A DNA stretch of 64,000 bases from Anabaena sp. PCC 7108 (lineage in GTDB: Bacteria; Cyanobacteriota; Cyanobacteriia; Cyanobacteriales; Nostocaceae), in the NCBI RefSeq assembly GCF_000332135.1, contig NZ_KB235896.1, positions 4,022,356-4,086,355 on the forward strand, read 5' to 3'. Under the pieces are notes generated by a model that was given only the letters and a program-made list of their open reading frames with translations, was not told the DNA's origin and did no database searches. Shown here piece by piece: positions 12,701-20,938 of this stretch. Within the stretch, counting starts at the first letter, position 1. Each line of letters starts with the position of its first letter. Made by a program: the position numbers and the translations under genes.

Positions 12701-15188
12701 GCAGACAACCACTTTAGGTAATGCCGCATTAGCTGGGTTGTTAACTGGAGATTTGGAGATTAATCAAAAGACATTAGTAAGTAGAGGCAATATAGCGATC
12801 GCACAACCGCAAATTGGTAGAATCAAAGGCGATCGCTTCACCACACAGTTTAGCTACAACAAAGGTACAGCCAGCCTCAAAAATAGTGAATTTATCAAAG
12901 CTCAAAGTAAATACACCTTTGATGCTACTGTCAACCAAACCACTAAAGCCCCTCAACTGCAAGCAAAAATTAACATCAACCAAGGCAATATTCAAGATGT
13001 GCTGACAGTAGCACAGATATTTGAACTTCAAGATTTACAACGAGGTTTAGCAGCACCAACCTACGGTACATCCGCAGATTTAACCACTAATCCCCAAGGC
13101 TTATCCAATCAACCTTTATTCAATCAAATCCAGCGACTATCAGAAATTGATGCACTTCTAGCAGCACAAGAACAAACGCGGCTAGATTCCAAACTCATAC
13201 CAGATTTGACAGATTTAAAAGGTATTTTTAATGGCGACATTGCCATCGATACTGCTACAGCCAATGGACTAGCAATACAGTTTAACTTACAAGGACAAAA
13301 CTTTACTTGGGGTAGAGAAACAGAACCCAGTCGTTTCTATCGGGCAGAAACAGTAATTGCTCAAGGCAGTTTTGAAAAAGGGATTTTCCGCTTACAACCT
13401 TTACGCATTCAGTCCCAACAAAGGTTAATAGCTTTTACTGGTAACATCGGTGGTGAAGAACAATCTGGTCAATTGCGAGTTAATAATTTCCCCATCCAAA
13501 TATTAAATAACTTTGTCAAATTACCAGTAGGAATTACAGGTAATCTCAACGGTACTGCCGCTTTAGCAGGAAGTATAAAAAACCCTCAAGCCAGAGGAGA
13601 ATTAGAAATCACAGAGGGAACACTCAATCAGAAAAAAGTCGAATCAGCTACTGCAAGTTTTAGTTATGCTCAAGGTCGTTTAAACTTTGGAAGTAAAGTC
13701 TTAGCAGCTAGTCCCGAACCTGTAAATATCACTGGCAACATTCCTTATAAATTACCTTTTGCATCCGTAGAACCAGACGGAAATCAAATTAGTCTAGATG
13801 TAAAAGTTAAAAATGAAGGTTTGGCATTATTAAATTTATTAAATAACCAAATAGCCTTTGAAAATGGTGAAGGAGAAGTAGATTTAACTGTCAGAGGAAC
13901 AAGACAACAACCTTTAGTTAAGGGAATAGCCTCACTCAACAATGCCACCTTTACTGCTCAAGCATTACCAGAAAAAATAACAAATGTTTCTGGAAAGGCA
14001 GAATTTGATTTTGACAAAGTATTAGTAGAAAATCTGCAAGGTCAGTTTAGCAATGGTAAAGTAGAAGCCGCAGGAGAAATCCCCATTTTTAATAGTCAAG
14101 ATATTCAAGTAGAAAATCCCCTCACCGTTAATCTTGAAAAATTAGCCTTGAATCTCAAAGGATTATATCAAGGTAATGCTAGTGGGAATTTAAAAATTAC
14201 TGGTTCCGTCCTTGAACCAGGAATAGGCGGTAAAATACGACTATCTAATGGTCAAGTATTATTAACAGAATTGAGTAGCTCTGACACATCTAAAACCAGT
14301 ACTAATTCATCAAATTCTATAGTTAACCAGCAAAATATCACATCTGCTAGTAGTGGAATTATAAAATTAAATAATTTAGCACTAAAGCTTGGGAATAATA
14401 TTCAAATTGCTCGTCCACCTGTTTTTAATTTCATCGCATCTGGTGATCTAATTGTAAACGGTTCTTTAAGTAACCCCATACCTGAAGGAACTATCAAATT
14501 AACTAAAGGTGGCGTAAATTTATTTACTACCCAATTCAATTTGGCTCGTAACTATCAACATACCGCCACTTTTAGAAGTTCAAGCTCTCAACCCCGCGAC
14601 CCTGACTTAGACGTTAAACTATTTGCTAAGATATTAGATGTAATTCAGAGTAGTGATATCAATAGACAGAGTTCTACAGGATTAGCAGCATTAGAAACAG
14701 TTCGTGTCGAAGCAACTGTCAAAGGTCCTGCAAGTCAGATTAATGATAATTTGGAACTGAAAAGCAGCCCCTCACGCTCTGAAACAGAAATTGTCACTTT
14801 ATTAGGAGGTGGGTTTGTAGATACCCAAGGACGTGGTGACAGCACATTGGGTCTAATTAATATAGCAGGTTCTGCTGTTTTCAATAACTTTCAGGGTACA
14901 TTTAACCAGATTGGTGATGCTTTTGGTTTAAGTGAACTGCGGTTATTTCCTACTATTATTTCTGATAGACCAGAAGCTGGTAAAAGCACTTCTAGTTTAG
15001 AATTAGCATTAGAAGCAGGAGTAGATATTTCTAGTAAATTTTCCTTCTCTAGTATTAAGATTTTGACAGCTAGTGATCCCTTTCAATGGGGTATTAATTA
15101 TCGGATAAATGATGAAATTCGGTTGCGTGCTTCCACAAATTTAACTGATGACAGTCGCGCAGTAATTGAGTTTGAAAGAAGATTTTAA
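9711..15188 (+). CDS. tamB: TamB-family translocation/assembly protein (DUF490)
   Basis: A very large (1825-residue) envelope protein. An N-terminal membrane anchor (about residues 18-46) is followed by a long periplasmic region of repeating beta-rich segments (patterns such as GGGIVRGYGNYDS and LNGRLAGQFNVAGSLE) of the AsmA/TamB type. The C-terminal 300 residues carry the DUF490 signature, including SRSETEIVTLLGGGFVD and the terminal beta-strands ending in FERRF. Such proteins bridge inner and outer membranes and are thought to help lipid transport or outer-membrane protein assembly. Cyanobacterial homologues are of similar size. No Omp85 gene is adjacent in this window. Confidence 0.9.
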   Translation: MSNSTNQDSHPPINNPKHLWLIILSRSGLALGALLLLGIIVGIWRLRDFVQTELAPLAEKNLTSTLNRPVKLGQVKEFSLMGVKFAASEIPPTSTDSDRATIEAVEAGFDIWQLIVNRHLKLDVTLINPDVYIQQDQQGRWITTKIAPGGKSGLIKTDLDKLRFRNGRIVLLAHHGRIKEAKGQASMPQSSAPVVFSGLNGTSQLVENNRLIKFELAGKPDNGGSIFLQGNIRAQASLEGKLKLQTQDLLAADITNLIKLPLTLQAGRVNGDLQIQLIPDKETLLDGTAALQNVTIQLAKVPQLLKNTQGNITFKGLAIQLDNDVITSYGQIPLVARGVIDREKGFQLQGRVNAVSVSKALETLKVKSPLPVSGVVKADLQIVGDISKPVLSGTVSNLKTAQIDKVDFRKVSSKFELSTFDSLITLKDIQGQSTLGGEIRGGGTIQLGKTPQINVNFTAKNIPGDAIAKLYNITSGFPIGNVSATAALTGATDQVQTLVKWQAPKAKYAATGETIINPNRTVTFRDVAVNVGGGIVRGYGNYDSQGWQAVTQASGVKLTPFLNKEQLENISLGGAAFNGRLLLSGTSGPFKLTNIRPEGAGVDIAGGRIAISRLQLQDQNFIAELTGRGVRLGQILKQSLPILNNPLAGKFTIAGNTENFSLKTLGGVGEGSLTVGNGTITAKNIQLSNGRYQTQLKVENVPLQSLPAVPPQLNGRLAGQFNVAGSLESFQPQTIQANGQARLNLAGGTVTASNIQVANNRYQGIITGLGVNLNRLNKQLQGQFAGQLQVAGIFGSAKLADVRAAGQVQFSQGIGGINSPLNAAISWNGQQLTIPQARTPNLNASGYILANAQQPGLPEITQLNLNVQAQNFDLQKLPLKFPNAVNVAGKVDFRGQVTGKLTAPNVVGVLGLRNLAVQKFAFEPLLSGKINLFQGRGLNLDLAGKSDRLALNFNSNNSPNTFAIKWQEALATGQATGDNWAVKVGNFPLQALNIRLPQTTTLGNAALAGLLTGDLEINQKTLVSRGNIAIAQPQIGRIKGDRFTTQFSYNKGTASLKNSEFIKAQSKYTFDATVNQTTKAPQLQAKININQGNIQDVLTVAQIFELQDLQRGLAAPTYGTSADLTTNPQGLSNQPLFNQIQRLSEIDALLAAQEQTRLDSKLIPDLTDLKGIFNGDIAIDTATANGLAIQFNLQGQNFTWGRETEPSRFYRAETVIAQGSFEKGIFRLQPLRIQSQQRLIAFTGNIGGEEQSGQLRVNNFPIQILNNFVKLPVGITGNLNGTAALAGSIKNPQARGELEITEGTLNQKKVESATASFSYAQGRLNFGSKVLAASPEPVNITGNIPYKLPFASVEPDGNQISLDVKVKNEGLALLNLLNNQIAFENGEGEVDLTVRGTRQQPLVKGIASLNNATFTAQALPEKITNVSGKAEFDFDKVLVENLQGQFSNGKVEAAGEIPIFNSQDIQVENPLTVNLEKLALNLKGLYQGNASGNLKITGSVLEPGIGGKIRLSNGQVLLTELSSSDTSKTSTNSSNSIVNQQNITSASSGIIKLNNLALKLGNNIQIARPPVFNFIASGDLIVNGSLSNPIPEGTIKLTKGGVNLFTTQFNLARNYQHTATFRSSSSQPRDPDLDVKLFAKILDVIQSSDINRQSSTGLAALETVRVEATVKGPASQINDNLELKSSPSRSETEIVTLLGGGFVDTQGRGDSTLGLINIAGSAVFNNFQGTFNQIGDAFGLSELRLFPTIISDRPEAGKSTSSLELALEAGVDISSKFSFSSIKILTASDPFQWGINYRINDEIRLRASTNLTDDSRAVIEFERRF

Positions 15189-15290
15189 AATAATTCGTAA
15201 TAGTGCCTACGGCAGGCTACCGCCAACGTAATTCGTAATTCGTAATATTTCCTTCTGAAACGCTACGCGAACGTAATTCGTAATTTGGAA
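15189..15290. repeat. GTAATTCGTAAT heptamer-type repeat cluster
   Basis: After tamB the sequence consists of repeated TAATTCG/GTAATTC units interrupted by GC-rich insertions (GCCTACGGCAGGCTACCGCC and ACGCTACGCGAACG). The same vocabulary occurs at 21876-21911 and 53530-53545, always at gene ends. Confidence 0.8.
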
Positions 15291-15307
15291 GGGAGTCGAA
15301 TATAATT

Positions 15308-15407
15308 CAATACGGTTCAGTTAAGCCTAAATTTTTTTAAACCGAACCACAGAGGCACAGAGGACACAGAGAAAATAGATCAACAAGTTGTTAACTGAAC
15401 TGTATTG
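15308..15407. mobile_element. 100-bp MITE with 17-bp inverted ends and 10-bp target duplication
   Basis: Terminal inverted repeats CAATACGGTTCAGTTAA (15308-15324) and the complement of CAATACAGTTCAGTTAA (15391-15407) match at 16 of 17 positions. The element is flanked on both sides by the identical 10-bp sequence GAATATAATT (15298-15307 and 15408-15417), a convincing target-site duplication. The interior has no ORF and contains an ACCACAGAGGCACAGAGG motif. It must have been moved in trans by a transposase encoded elsewhere. Confidence 0.9.
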
Positions 15408-15471
15408 GAATATAATTAACACAGATAAGTTTAGACTTCAGCAGACTAGGAATCGATCAATTGTGGCTGGA

Positions 15472-15861
15472 TTATTTTTTCACAGCACAACCTTCTAAAA
15501 CTTGATTACCCATAATAAAAATAGCTGAATATGAATATTTATTATCCGACATTGTATCACTGCAATCGTTCACTTTATTCAAAATTAAGATATTTCTTCC
15601 TTTTCCCTGGAGTTGATATACTCGCACTTTATCTATCGGTCTTCCTTGGGCTGGTAATGGTGCAGTATAAGGAAATATTTGTTGTTTTTCTCCTATTAAC
15701 TTAAAGACAATTCCCTCTTTAGTAACAGTAATATTCCAAAATGGTTCATTACCTACAACCGTGAATTCTTCAATTTTAGATGATTTGGCAATACTCTGAT
15801 CAGAAACTAATAGATTAGCCGCAATTCCCAAGATAGCTATAGAGGAAATTAAGTTTTTCAT
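15472..15861 (-). CDS. Small exported protein, COG3650-like
   Basis: A 129-residue protein with an N-terminal signal peptide (KNLISSIAILGIAANLLVS, cleavage near residue 25). The mature part opens with FTVVGNEPFWNITVTKEG; the GNEPFW motif is typical of the COG3650 group of exported or lipoprotein domains of unknown function. Two cysteines (in NDCSD and EGCAV) could form a disulfide. It lies downstream of the photolyase gene on the same strand (43-bp gap), but a functional link is not evident. Confidence 0.65.
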   Translation of the reverse strand: MKNLISSIAILGIAANLLVSDQSIAKSSKIEEFTVVGNEPFWNITVTKEGIVFKLIGEKQQIFPYTAPLPAQGRPIDKVRVYQLQGKGRNILILNKVNDCSDTMSDNKYSYSAIFIMGNQVLEGCAVKK

Positions 15862-15904
15862 GGTTAGCAGTTAGTAATGAACTTTTGGTATTTATAACTA
15901 TAGA

Positions 15905-17407
15905 TCATTCCTGATTTATATGCCAATCTTTAGCTTGTTGATGAATAGACTGTAACTCATTTGATGACATTTTATCTAAATTCTTTAAAATAAAACTCAT
16001 TCGTCCTTGAGTTTGTAATTTCGAGCGGTTTTTATCCAAAAAATTCCAGTAAAAGAAGTTAAAAGGACAAGCTTTTTCACCTGTGCGTTCTTTATAATTA
16101 TAAACACAACTTTTGCAATAGTCACTCATCTTATTGATATAATTAGCAGATGCGGCATAGGGTTTAGATGCTAATATTCCCCCATCTGCAAATAAACCCA
16201 TACCAATTACATTTGTTTGCATTACCCAGTCATAAGCATCAATAAAAGCTGCATGAAACCAATTTTCTACTTCTAGAGGTGAAAGTCCTGCTATTAACGC
16301 AAAATTACTTAATACCATTAATCTTTGGATATGATGAGCATAACCAGTACGTTGCACTTGAGTAAGAATTTGGTGCAAACAATTCATTTGGGTTTGACCA
16401 GTCCAGAAAAATTCAGGTAAAGATTGGGTGTGGTTAAACCAATTTTTTTCTGTATATTCTCTATCTACAAAGTGGTAAATACCATGCATATATTCTCGCC
16501 AACCTAACACCTGACGGATAAAGCCTTCTACACTATTTAAAGGTAATTGATGTTGTTGATATGCTTGTTCTGCTGCGGTAATTACTTCCAAAGGTTGTAA
16601 TAAACCCAGATTCAAATAAGGAGAAAGTAAAGCGTGCCACATAGTTTCTTCTCCTGTTACCATTGCATCTTGGTAGGGACCAAAATCAGGTAAACGATAT
16701 TGAATAAACCAGTTTAATATCTTCAGTGCTTGTTGACGAGTAACACCCCATAAAAAAGGTTCTACTTCTCCATAAGTTGCAAATGGTAAAGATTTAACTT
16801 TAGCAATTACATCCAGTGTAATCTCATCAGGTTGAAACCATTTTGCAGGTGGTGTATTTAACTTTCCTTTTGGTGGTTGGCGGTTTTCTTGATCTAAATT
16901 CCACTTTCCTCCAACTGGTTGATCTTTATCCATTAAAATTTGAAATTTTCGCCTTCCTTGTCGATAGAAATCTTCCATTAATAGGCGTTTACGATTTTTA
17001 GCCCAACCATGAAAATCTTCTCGACTCCACAAAAATTGATTGTTAGGAATAAGGTTAATTTGACAAGGAAGTTGCAAATTTTCAATTATCTGCATGAAAG
17101 GGTGATTATTGGGCATCATTACCCGCAGTTCAGTAATATGATAATCTCTCACCCATGTTTGTAATGGTGTAGTAAAATCATCCGCAATTTCATAACTTAC
17201 TAAATAGCCTTTTTGCTGCAATTCTTCAGCGAAATGACGCATAGCAGACCAAACTAAAACTAGCTTTTGTTTATGGTATGCTCTCTCTTGAATATGGTTG
17301 AGTGACTCGATAAAAATTACAGGTGTTTTTTGGGTTGCTGAACAAGTTTGTAATGCGGCTTGTTGTTCCCAAAGTTGATCTCCTAATATCCAAACTCCTA
17401 TAGACAT
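15905..17407 (-). CDS. Iron-sulfur photolyase/cryptochrome (PhrB/CryB-like)
   Basis: A 500-residue member of the FeS-BCP photolyase group, annotated in many genomes as deoxyribodipyrimidine photolyase-related protein. These flavoproteins repair UV photoproducts, chiefly (6-4) lesions, or act as cryptochromes. Four cysteines, C343, C431, C434 and C447, have the spacing of the [4Fe-4S] ligands known from Agrobacterium PhrB. The segment around residues 400-420 (GMGLFADGGILASKPY) is characteristic of the FAD-binding domain. The start MSIGVWILGDQLW fits the N-terminal Rossmann domain. It lies 21 bp downstream of the sugar permease gene on the same strand, so the two may share a transcript without sharing a pathway. 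Confidence 0.9.
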   Translation of the reverse strand: MSIGVWILGDQLWEQQAALQTCSATQKTPVIFIESLNHIQERAYHKQKLVLVWSAMRHFAEELQQKGYLVSYEIADDFTTPLQTWVRDYHITELRVMMPNNHPFMQIIENLQLPCQINLIPNNQFLWSREDFHGWAKNRKRLLMEDFYRQGRRKFQILMDKDQPVGGKWNLDQENRQPPKGKLNTPPAKWFQPDEITLDVIAKVKSLPFATYGEVEPFLWGVTRQQALKILNWFIQYRLPDFGPYQDAMVTGEETMWHALLSPYLNLGLLQPLEVITAAEQAYQQHQLPLNSVEGFIRQVLGWREYMHGIYHFVDREYTEKNWFNHTQSLPEFFWTGQTQMNCLHQILTQVQRTGYAHHIQRLMVLSNFALIAGLSPLEVENWFHAAFIDAYDWVMQTNVIGMGLFADGGILASKPYAASANYINKMSDYCKSCVYNYKERTGEKACPFNFFYWNFLDKNRSKLQTQGRMSFILKNLDKMSSNELQSIHQQAKDWHINQE

Positions 17408-17428
17408 TTTGATTTTATTACCTCAGGA

Positions 17429-18367
17429 TTACATACCTAGATTATTACCATCTTGCTGATTGATAACTAATCGCAAAATTGATAAACTCAAAATAATTAA
17501 AAATAGCACCAAGCCAATAGTGCAAGCATAGCTAATTTCTAAATTACTAAATGCTTGTTCATACAAATAGTAAACAATAGTTTTAGAACTATTGAGCGGA
17601 CCTCCTCCAGTCATAATATAAACTTCTTCAAACACCTTAGTAGCTGAAATCGCCGAAATTACCGCAACTAAAGCTAAATAAGGCTGCATTAAAGGTATAG
17701 TAATATCCCAATGTTTACAAATACCATCAGAACCATCTATTGCCGCAGCTTCATAAACATCAATAGGAATTGATTGTAATCCCGCTAAATAAATTACCAT
17801 GTAATAACCTAGACCTTTCCAAATAGTTACAGCCATTACACTGGCCAAAGAAATTGGTACAATTCCTAATATTTTGGCGGGACTAGTTAACCAGGGAATT
17901 CCCTCAGGAAATATACCTAAAGTTTGGAAAAATTGATTTAGTAAACCATTTTCTGCATACAACCATTTCCAAGCTATCCCAGCGACTACCATAGAAATTA
18001 CAACTGGTGTATAATATGCAGTTCTAAACCAATTCATGCCTCGCAATTTTTGATTTACCAAAATTGCTAAAATTAAAGGAGCAATTACTAAAATTGGTAC
18101 GACTCCAACTAGATAGAGAAATGTGTTTTCTAAGGTTTTCCAAAAAACTGCATCTTTCCATAAACGCAAGAAATTAGCAAAACCTACCCATTTAGGAGGT
18201 TCGCCAATATCTTGGTAGCTAGTAAAACTAAGGTAAAAAGCTTGTATTGCTGGATAAAAAACGGTTAATCCTAAAATAATTAAGGCGGGGAGTAAAAATA
18301 AATAAGGCGTTAATCGCTGTTGAATAAGTAGCCAATTTTTAGGCGTTATGGGCGTTAATTTATTCAT
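17429..18367 (-). CDS. Sugar ABC transporter permease (MalF/UgpA type)
   Basis: A 312-residue inner-membrane permease with about six transmembrane helices. The EAA loop that contacts the ATPase is clear (EAAAIDGSDGICKHW, about residues 210-225). The family imports sugars or glycerol-3-phosphate with a second permease, a binding protein and an ATPase, none of which is encoded nearby, so this is an orphan subunit. I place the start at the ATG of MNKLTPIT (18367); a longer frame from TTG at 18382 would overlap the upstream divergent region and lacks a better ribosome site. Confidence 0.9.
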   Translation of the reverse strand: MNKLTPITPKNWLLIQQRLTPYLFLLPALIILGLTVFYPAIQAFYLSFTSYQDIGEPPKWVGFANFLRLWKDAVFWKTLENTFLYLVGVVPILVIAPLILAILVNQKLRGMNWFRTAYYTPVVISMVVAGIAWKWLYAENGLLNQFFQTLGIFPEGIPWLTSPAKILGIVPISLASVMAVTIWKGLGYYMVIYLAGLQSIPIDVYEAAAIDGSDGICKHWDITIPLMQPYLALVAVISAISATKVFEEVYIMTGGGPLNSSKTIVYYLYEQAFSNLEISYACTIGLVLFLIILSLSILRLVINQQDGNNLGM

Positions 18368-18407
18368 ATATATTATTCTCAATAGAATACTTCAAACAAT
18401 AACTGTC

Positions 18408-19046
18408 ATGGAAACTCAAAACAATTTGTCAATTGAACATCAAAATGTACCTGTTGCTCACCAAGGACTACATAATTTTTTGTATAGTTCTGAGGATGAA
18501 CACACTGCCACTGACGTGAGTATAACGCCACAGACGGCAAATGATGAGACAGAAATTATTTCTTTAGAAGCCTGGCGGGCAATTGCAACTAATGCGAAGA
18601 TTGCAGGCGTGTATGCAGTGTTGGATAATGAACGTTGTACGCAGTACATTGGCTATTCCCGTAATGTGCTGCTTTCGCTTAACGGCCATGTTACCCAAAA
18701 TGGCCACCACAAGTGTGCTTTTGTACGTGTCCAACCCTTCAAATTTCCCAAACGGCAAGAAATGGAAGATTTACGCAATGCTTGGATAGCAGAACTGGAG
18801 ACTATTCCCAGTGGTAATGCTGGTGAGGGGGGAATGTGGGCGAGTACCGTAGGTGAAGTTGCTAAGTCGGTAATGTCAGACACTGAACGCCAAGCTTATG
18901 AGGAGAAAAAGCTAAAGTTGCGAAAAGCAATGGCAGATACAACTCTTTTCAAAGAAGCCGAAAGGGTAGATGTAAGTGAAGTTACTGTGAAGAACGATGA
19001 TTGGAGTGCAGTGATTAATGCACAGACTCAGGAAACTAAGTCTTAA
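18408..19046 (+). CDS. GIY-YIG nuclease-family protein
   Basis: A 212-residue protein. After a polar N-terminal region of about 60 residues comes GVYAVLDNERCTQYIGYSRN (about 67-86), which has the two short motifs (GVY and YIG) of the GIY-YIG nuclease fold. Downstream is a conserved helical region, with the likely catalytic Glu within it not certain. The METQNNLS start at 18408 is preferred over an in-frame upstream start at 18348, which would overlap the divergent permease gene. Cyanobacteria carry many such proteins of unknown role. No restriction or repair partner is adjacent. Confidence 0.75.
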   Translation: METQNNLSIEHQNVPVAHQGLHNFLYSSEDEHTATDVSITPQTANDETEIISLEAWRAIATNAKIAGVYAVLDNERCTQYIGYSRNVLLSLNGHVTQNGHHKCAFVRVQPFKFPKRQEMEDLRNAWIAELETIPSGNAGEGGMWASTVGEVAKSVMSDTERQAYEEKKLKLRKAMADTTLFKEAERVDVSEVTVKNDDWSAVINAQTQETKS

Positions 19047-19064
19047 GGAACTGCTAATTTTGAT

Positions 19065-19090
19065 GGTGCGTTATGAAAGCCTAACGCACC
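19065..19090. repeat. GGTGCGTTA palindromic repeat
   Basis: Inverted arms GGTGCGTTA (19065-19073) and TAACGCACC (19082-19090) around an 8-base loop. It is a short relative of the elements at 601-657 and 43483-43509 and could act as a terminator hairpin for the GIY-YIG gene, though no T-run follows. Confidence 0.75.
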
Positions 19091-19103
19091 AATGATACAT
19101 CTG

Positions 19104-19190
19104 ATATCATGTCCGGTTAAAGACTTATCATTAGGGCTGACGCGGAGACGCGGAGAGTTTTTTTGATAAGCAATTAGCCGGACTTGATAT
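19104..19190. mobile_element. MITE family A, copy 1 (87 bp)
   Basis: Inverted ends of about 27 bp: the left end begins ATATCATGTCCGGTTAA and closes with CTTATCA (19130); the right end (19164-19190) mirrors it with about five mismatches. The middle has GCTGACGCGGAGACGCGGAG and a T-run. A second full copy is at 58440-58551, and scraps occur at 25794-25831 and 29336-29360. It is non-coding. From here to 19371 only AT-rich DNA upstream of modA was seen. Confidence 0.85.
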
Positions 19191-19371
19191 GATAGCTCAA
19201 ATCCTTAATACCAACTTTATAGGTAAATTTAACCAATTAAATTGGTATTTATCATCTAACAACACACAATATTTTGCATTATTTTGAATTTATTTCTCTT
19301 TCTTAACAGAGTTACCAGTTTTATTGGTAAAAATATGATATTCTTGGTAGAATTCTACTGAGTGTTAATTC

Positions 19372-20199
19372 ATGAGCCAAAATTTATCTACGCTTAGTTT
19401 CCTAGTGAAAAGAAGAAGATTTTTAGTTTTAATTACTACAGCATTAGCTACCTTACTACTTGCAATTGGCTTACCAACCTTAAGACCTTCTGCTGTAGTA
19501 GCGCAGTCTAATAATAATTTGCTTATTTCCGCTGCTGCTAGTTTAAAAGACGTAATGGAAGAAATTAAGCCCCTTTACCAGCAAACTCAACCAAACGTCA
19601 ATATCAGTTATAACTTTGGATCTTCCGGTGCATTACAGCAACAAATCGAACAAGGTGCGCCGGCGGATATGTTTATATCTGCGGCTAAAAGACAAGTAGA
19701 TGCTTTAGAACAAAAAGGACTATTAGTTCCAGGTACTCGTCATATCATTGCTAAAAACCGTTTAGTCTTGGTTGTACCGAATAATGTTGTTGGTGTCTCT
19801 AGTTTCTACAACCTTAAAGACGCAAAAATCAAAAAAATTGCTATTGGTGAAACTAGAAGTGTACCCGCAGGACAATATGCTAAACAAGTATTAGAAAAGT
19901 TGAAAATTTGGACACAGGTGCAATCAAAACTAGTTTTTGCTAATAACGTGCGCCAAGTTTTAGCATCTGTAGAAAGTGGTAATGCTGATGCAGGTTTAGT
20001 TTATGCTACTGATGCCAAAATTTCTAATCAGGTAAACGTTGTAGTTGCGGCAGATGAAAAATACCACTCTCCCATTATCTATCCATTAGCAGTTTTAAAA
20101 CGCAGCAAAAAAATTGATTCTGCTAAAGAATTCTCCCAATTTTTATCTACTAATCAAGCACAGGCTGTATTTAAAAAATATGGGTTTATTTTACCTTAG
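19372..20199 (+). CDS. modA: Molybdate ABC transporter substrate-binding protein
   Basis: A 275-residue periplasmic binding protein for molybdate or tungstate. A long signal region (residues 1-44, with RRR before the hydrophobic core and a likely cut after VVAQ) precedes LLISAAASLKDVMEEI, the ModA oxyanion-site start. GSSGALQQQIEQGAPADMFISA and SGNADAGLVYATDA complete the signature. Family length is about 250. Permease and ATPase genes (modB, modC) are not adjacent, so the transporter must be completed by genes elsewhere. Molybdenum supply matters for nitrate reductase and nitrogenase in this group. Confidence 0.95.
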   Translation: MSQNLSTLSFLVKRRRFLVLITTALATLLLAIGLPTLRPSAVVAQSNNNLLISAAASLKDVMEEIKPLYQQTQPNVNISYNFGSSGALQQQIEQGAPADMFISAAKRQVDALEQKGLLVPGTRHIIAKNRLVLVVPNNVVGVSSFYNLKDAKIKKIAIGETRSVPAGQYAKQVLEKLKIWTQVQSKLVFANNVRQVLASVESGNADAGLVYATDAKISNQVNVVVAADEKYHSPIIYPLAVLKRSKKIDSAKEFSQFLSTNQAQAVFKKYGFILP

Positions 20200-20206
20200 T
20201 CGTAGC

Positions 20207-20297
20207 TATAGCAGGTGACAGGTGACAGCCTGAAAAGTCTTTTGATGTCTAGGTTTTATAATCAATTAGTGTCTTAACCGCCTTGTCTGTTGCTATA
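20207..20297 (-). mobile_element. Small element family B, copy 1 (91 bp)
   Basis: Read on the minus strand it begins TATAGCAACAGACAAGGCGG and ends GTCACCTGCTATA, so the ends are TATAGCA/TGCTATA inverted repeats. The inner motif AAAAGACTTTTCAGGCTGTC is shared with copies at 32249-32308 and 58359-58569 (both on the plus strand). No ORF. It lies immediately after modA and could serve as its 3' hairpin. Confidence 0.85.
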
Positions 20298-20401
20298 AAA
20301 ATCAAACACTTTTGCCCAGATTAAAGATTCCTGCATGATTCAAAAATGCAGGAATAATTTCGGATTTATTGTCTAATCGACATCCGCTGTCAATATAATC
20401 C

Positions 20402-20851
20402 TTAATCTTCGCCAATTTTGACGTGTTCAAACAACTTAGATATCCAAGGAATAGCAACAAAAATTCCAGTCAATACTAATAAAAATACAGAAATTCCCAA
20501 AATTTGCTCACGGGGAATTTCTAGCACACCTCGTAAAATTATCTCACGTAAAGCAGAAACAATAGTAATTTCTACCGCTGCACCTACAGATATACTATGC
20601 TCTTGGATATAATCAATCAAGAGTTGAAATAATTCCACAAGTATCAAGATAAACAAAATATCAGATGTTACTTCCCGTAAATCAAGTGGATGTAAAAATG
20701 AGAGAAACATATCTCCTAATCTGATTAGCATCACACAGAATAAGCTTACACATAGAGAGATAACGATAATGTCTTGAAAAATTTCTAAGTTCTGTACAAT
20801 TCTATCTCGCTTAAACCAACTATTTACTTCTACCAGAATACGTTTTGGCAT
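20402..20851 (-). CDS. PsiE-family membrane protein
   Basis: A 149-residue inner-membrane protein with four predicted transmembrane helices (about residues 25-50, 63-80, 85-108 and 115-138). The loop ALREIILRGVLEIPREQI and the hydrophobic pattern match the PsiE family (phosphate-starvation-inducible E), whose biochemical role is unknown. A positively charged N-terminus (MPKRILVEVNSWFKRDR) places it inside. No Pho box was identified upstream. It is a single-gene unit; the gap to the kinase remnant upstream is 87 bp. Confidence 0.75.
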   Translation of the reverse strand: MPKRILVEVNSWFKRDRIVQNLEIFQDIIVISLCVSLFCVMLIRLGDMFLSFLHPLDLREVTSDILFILILVELFQLLIDYIQEHSISVGAAVEITIVSALREIILRGVLEIPREQILGISVFLLVLTGIFVAIPWISKLFEHVKIGED

Positions 20852-20938
20852 GATTGCTCCAGTATATCTATTTTTATGTATGTTAATAACATTAAATTAA
20901 AATTAGAATTTACAATGTTTATCTAGAGCATTAATGAA

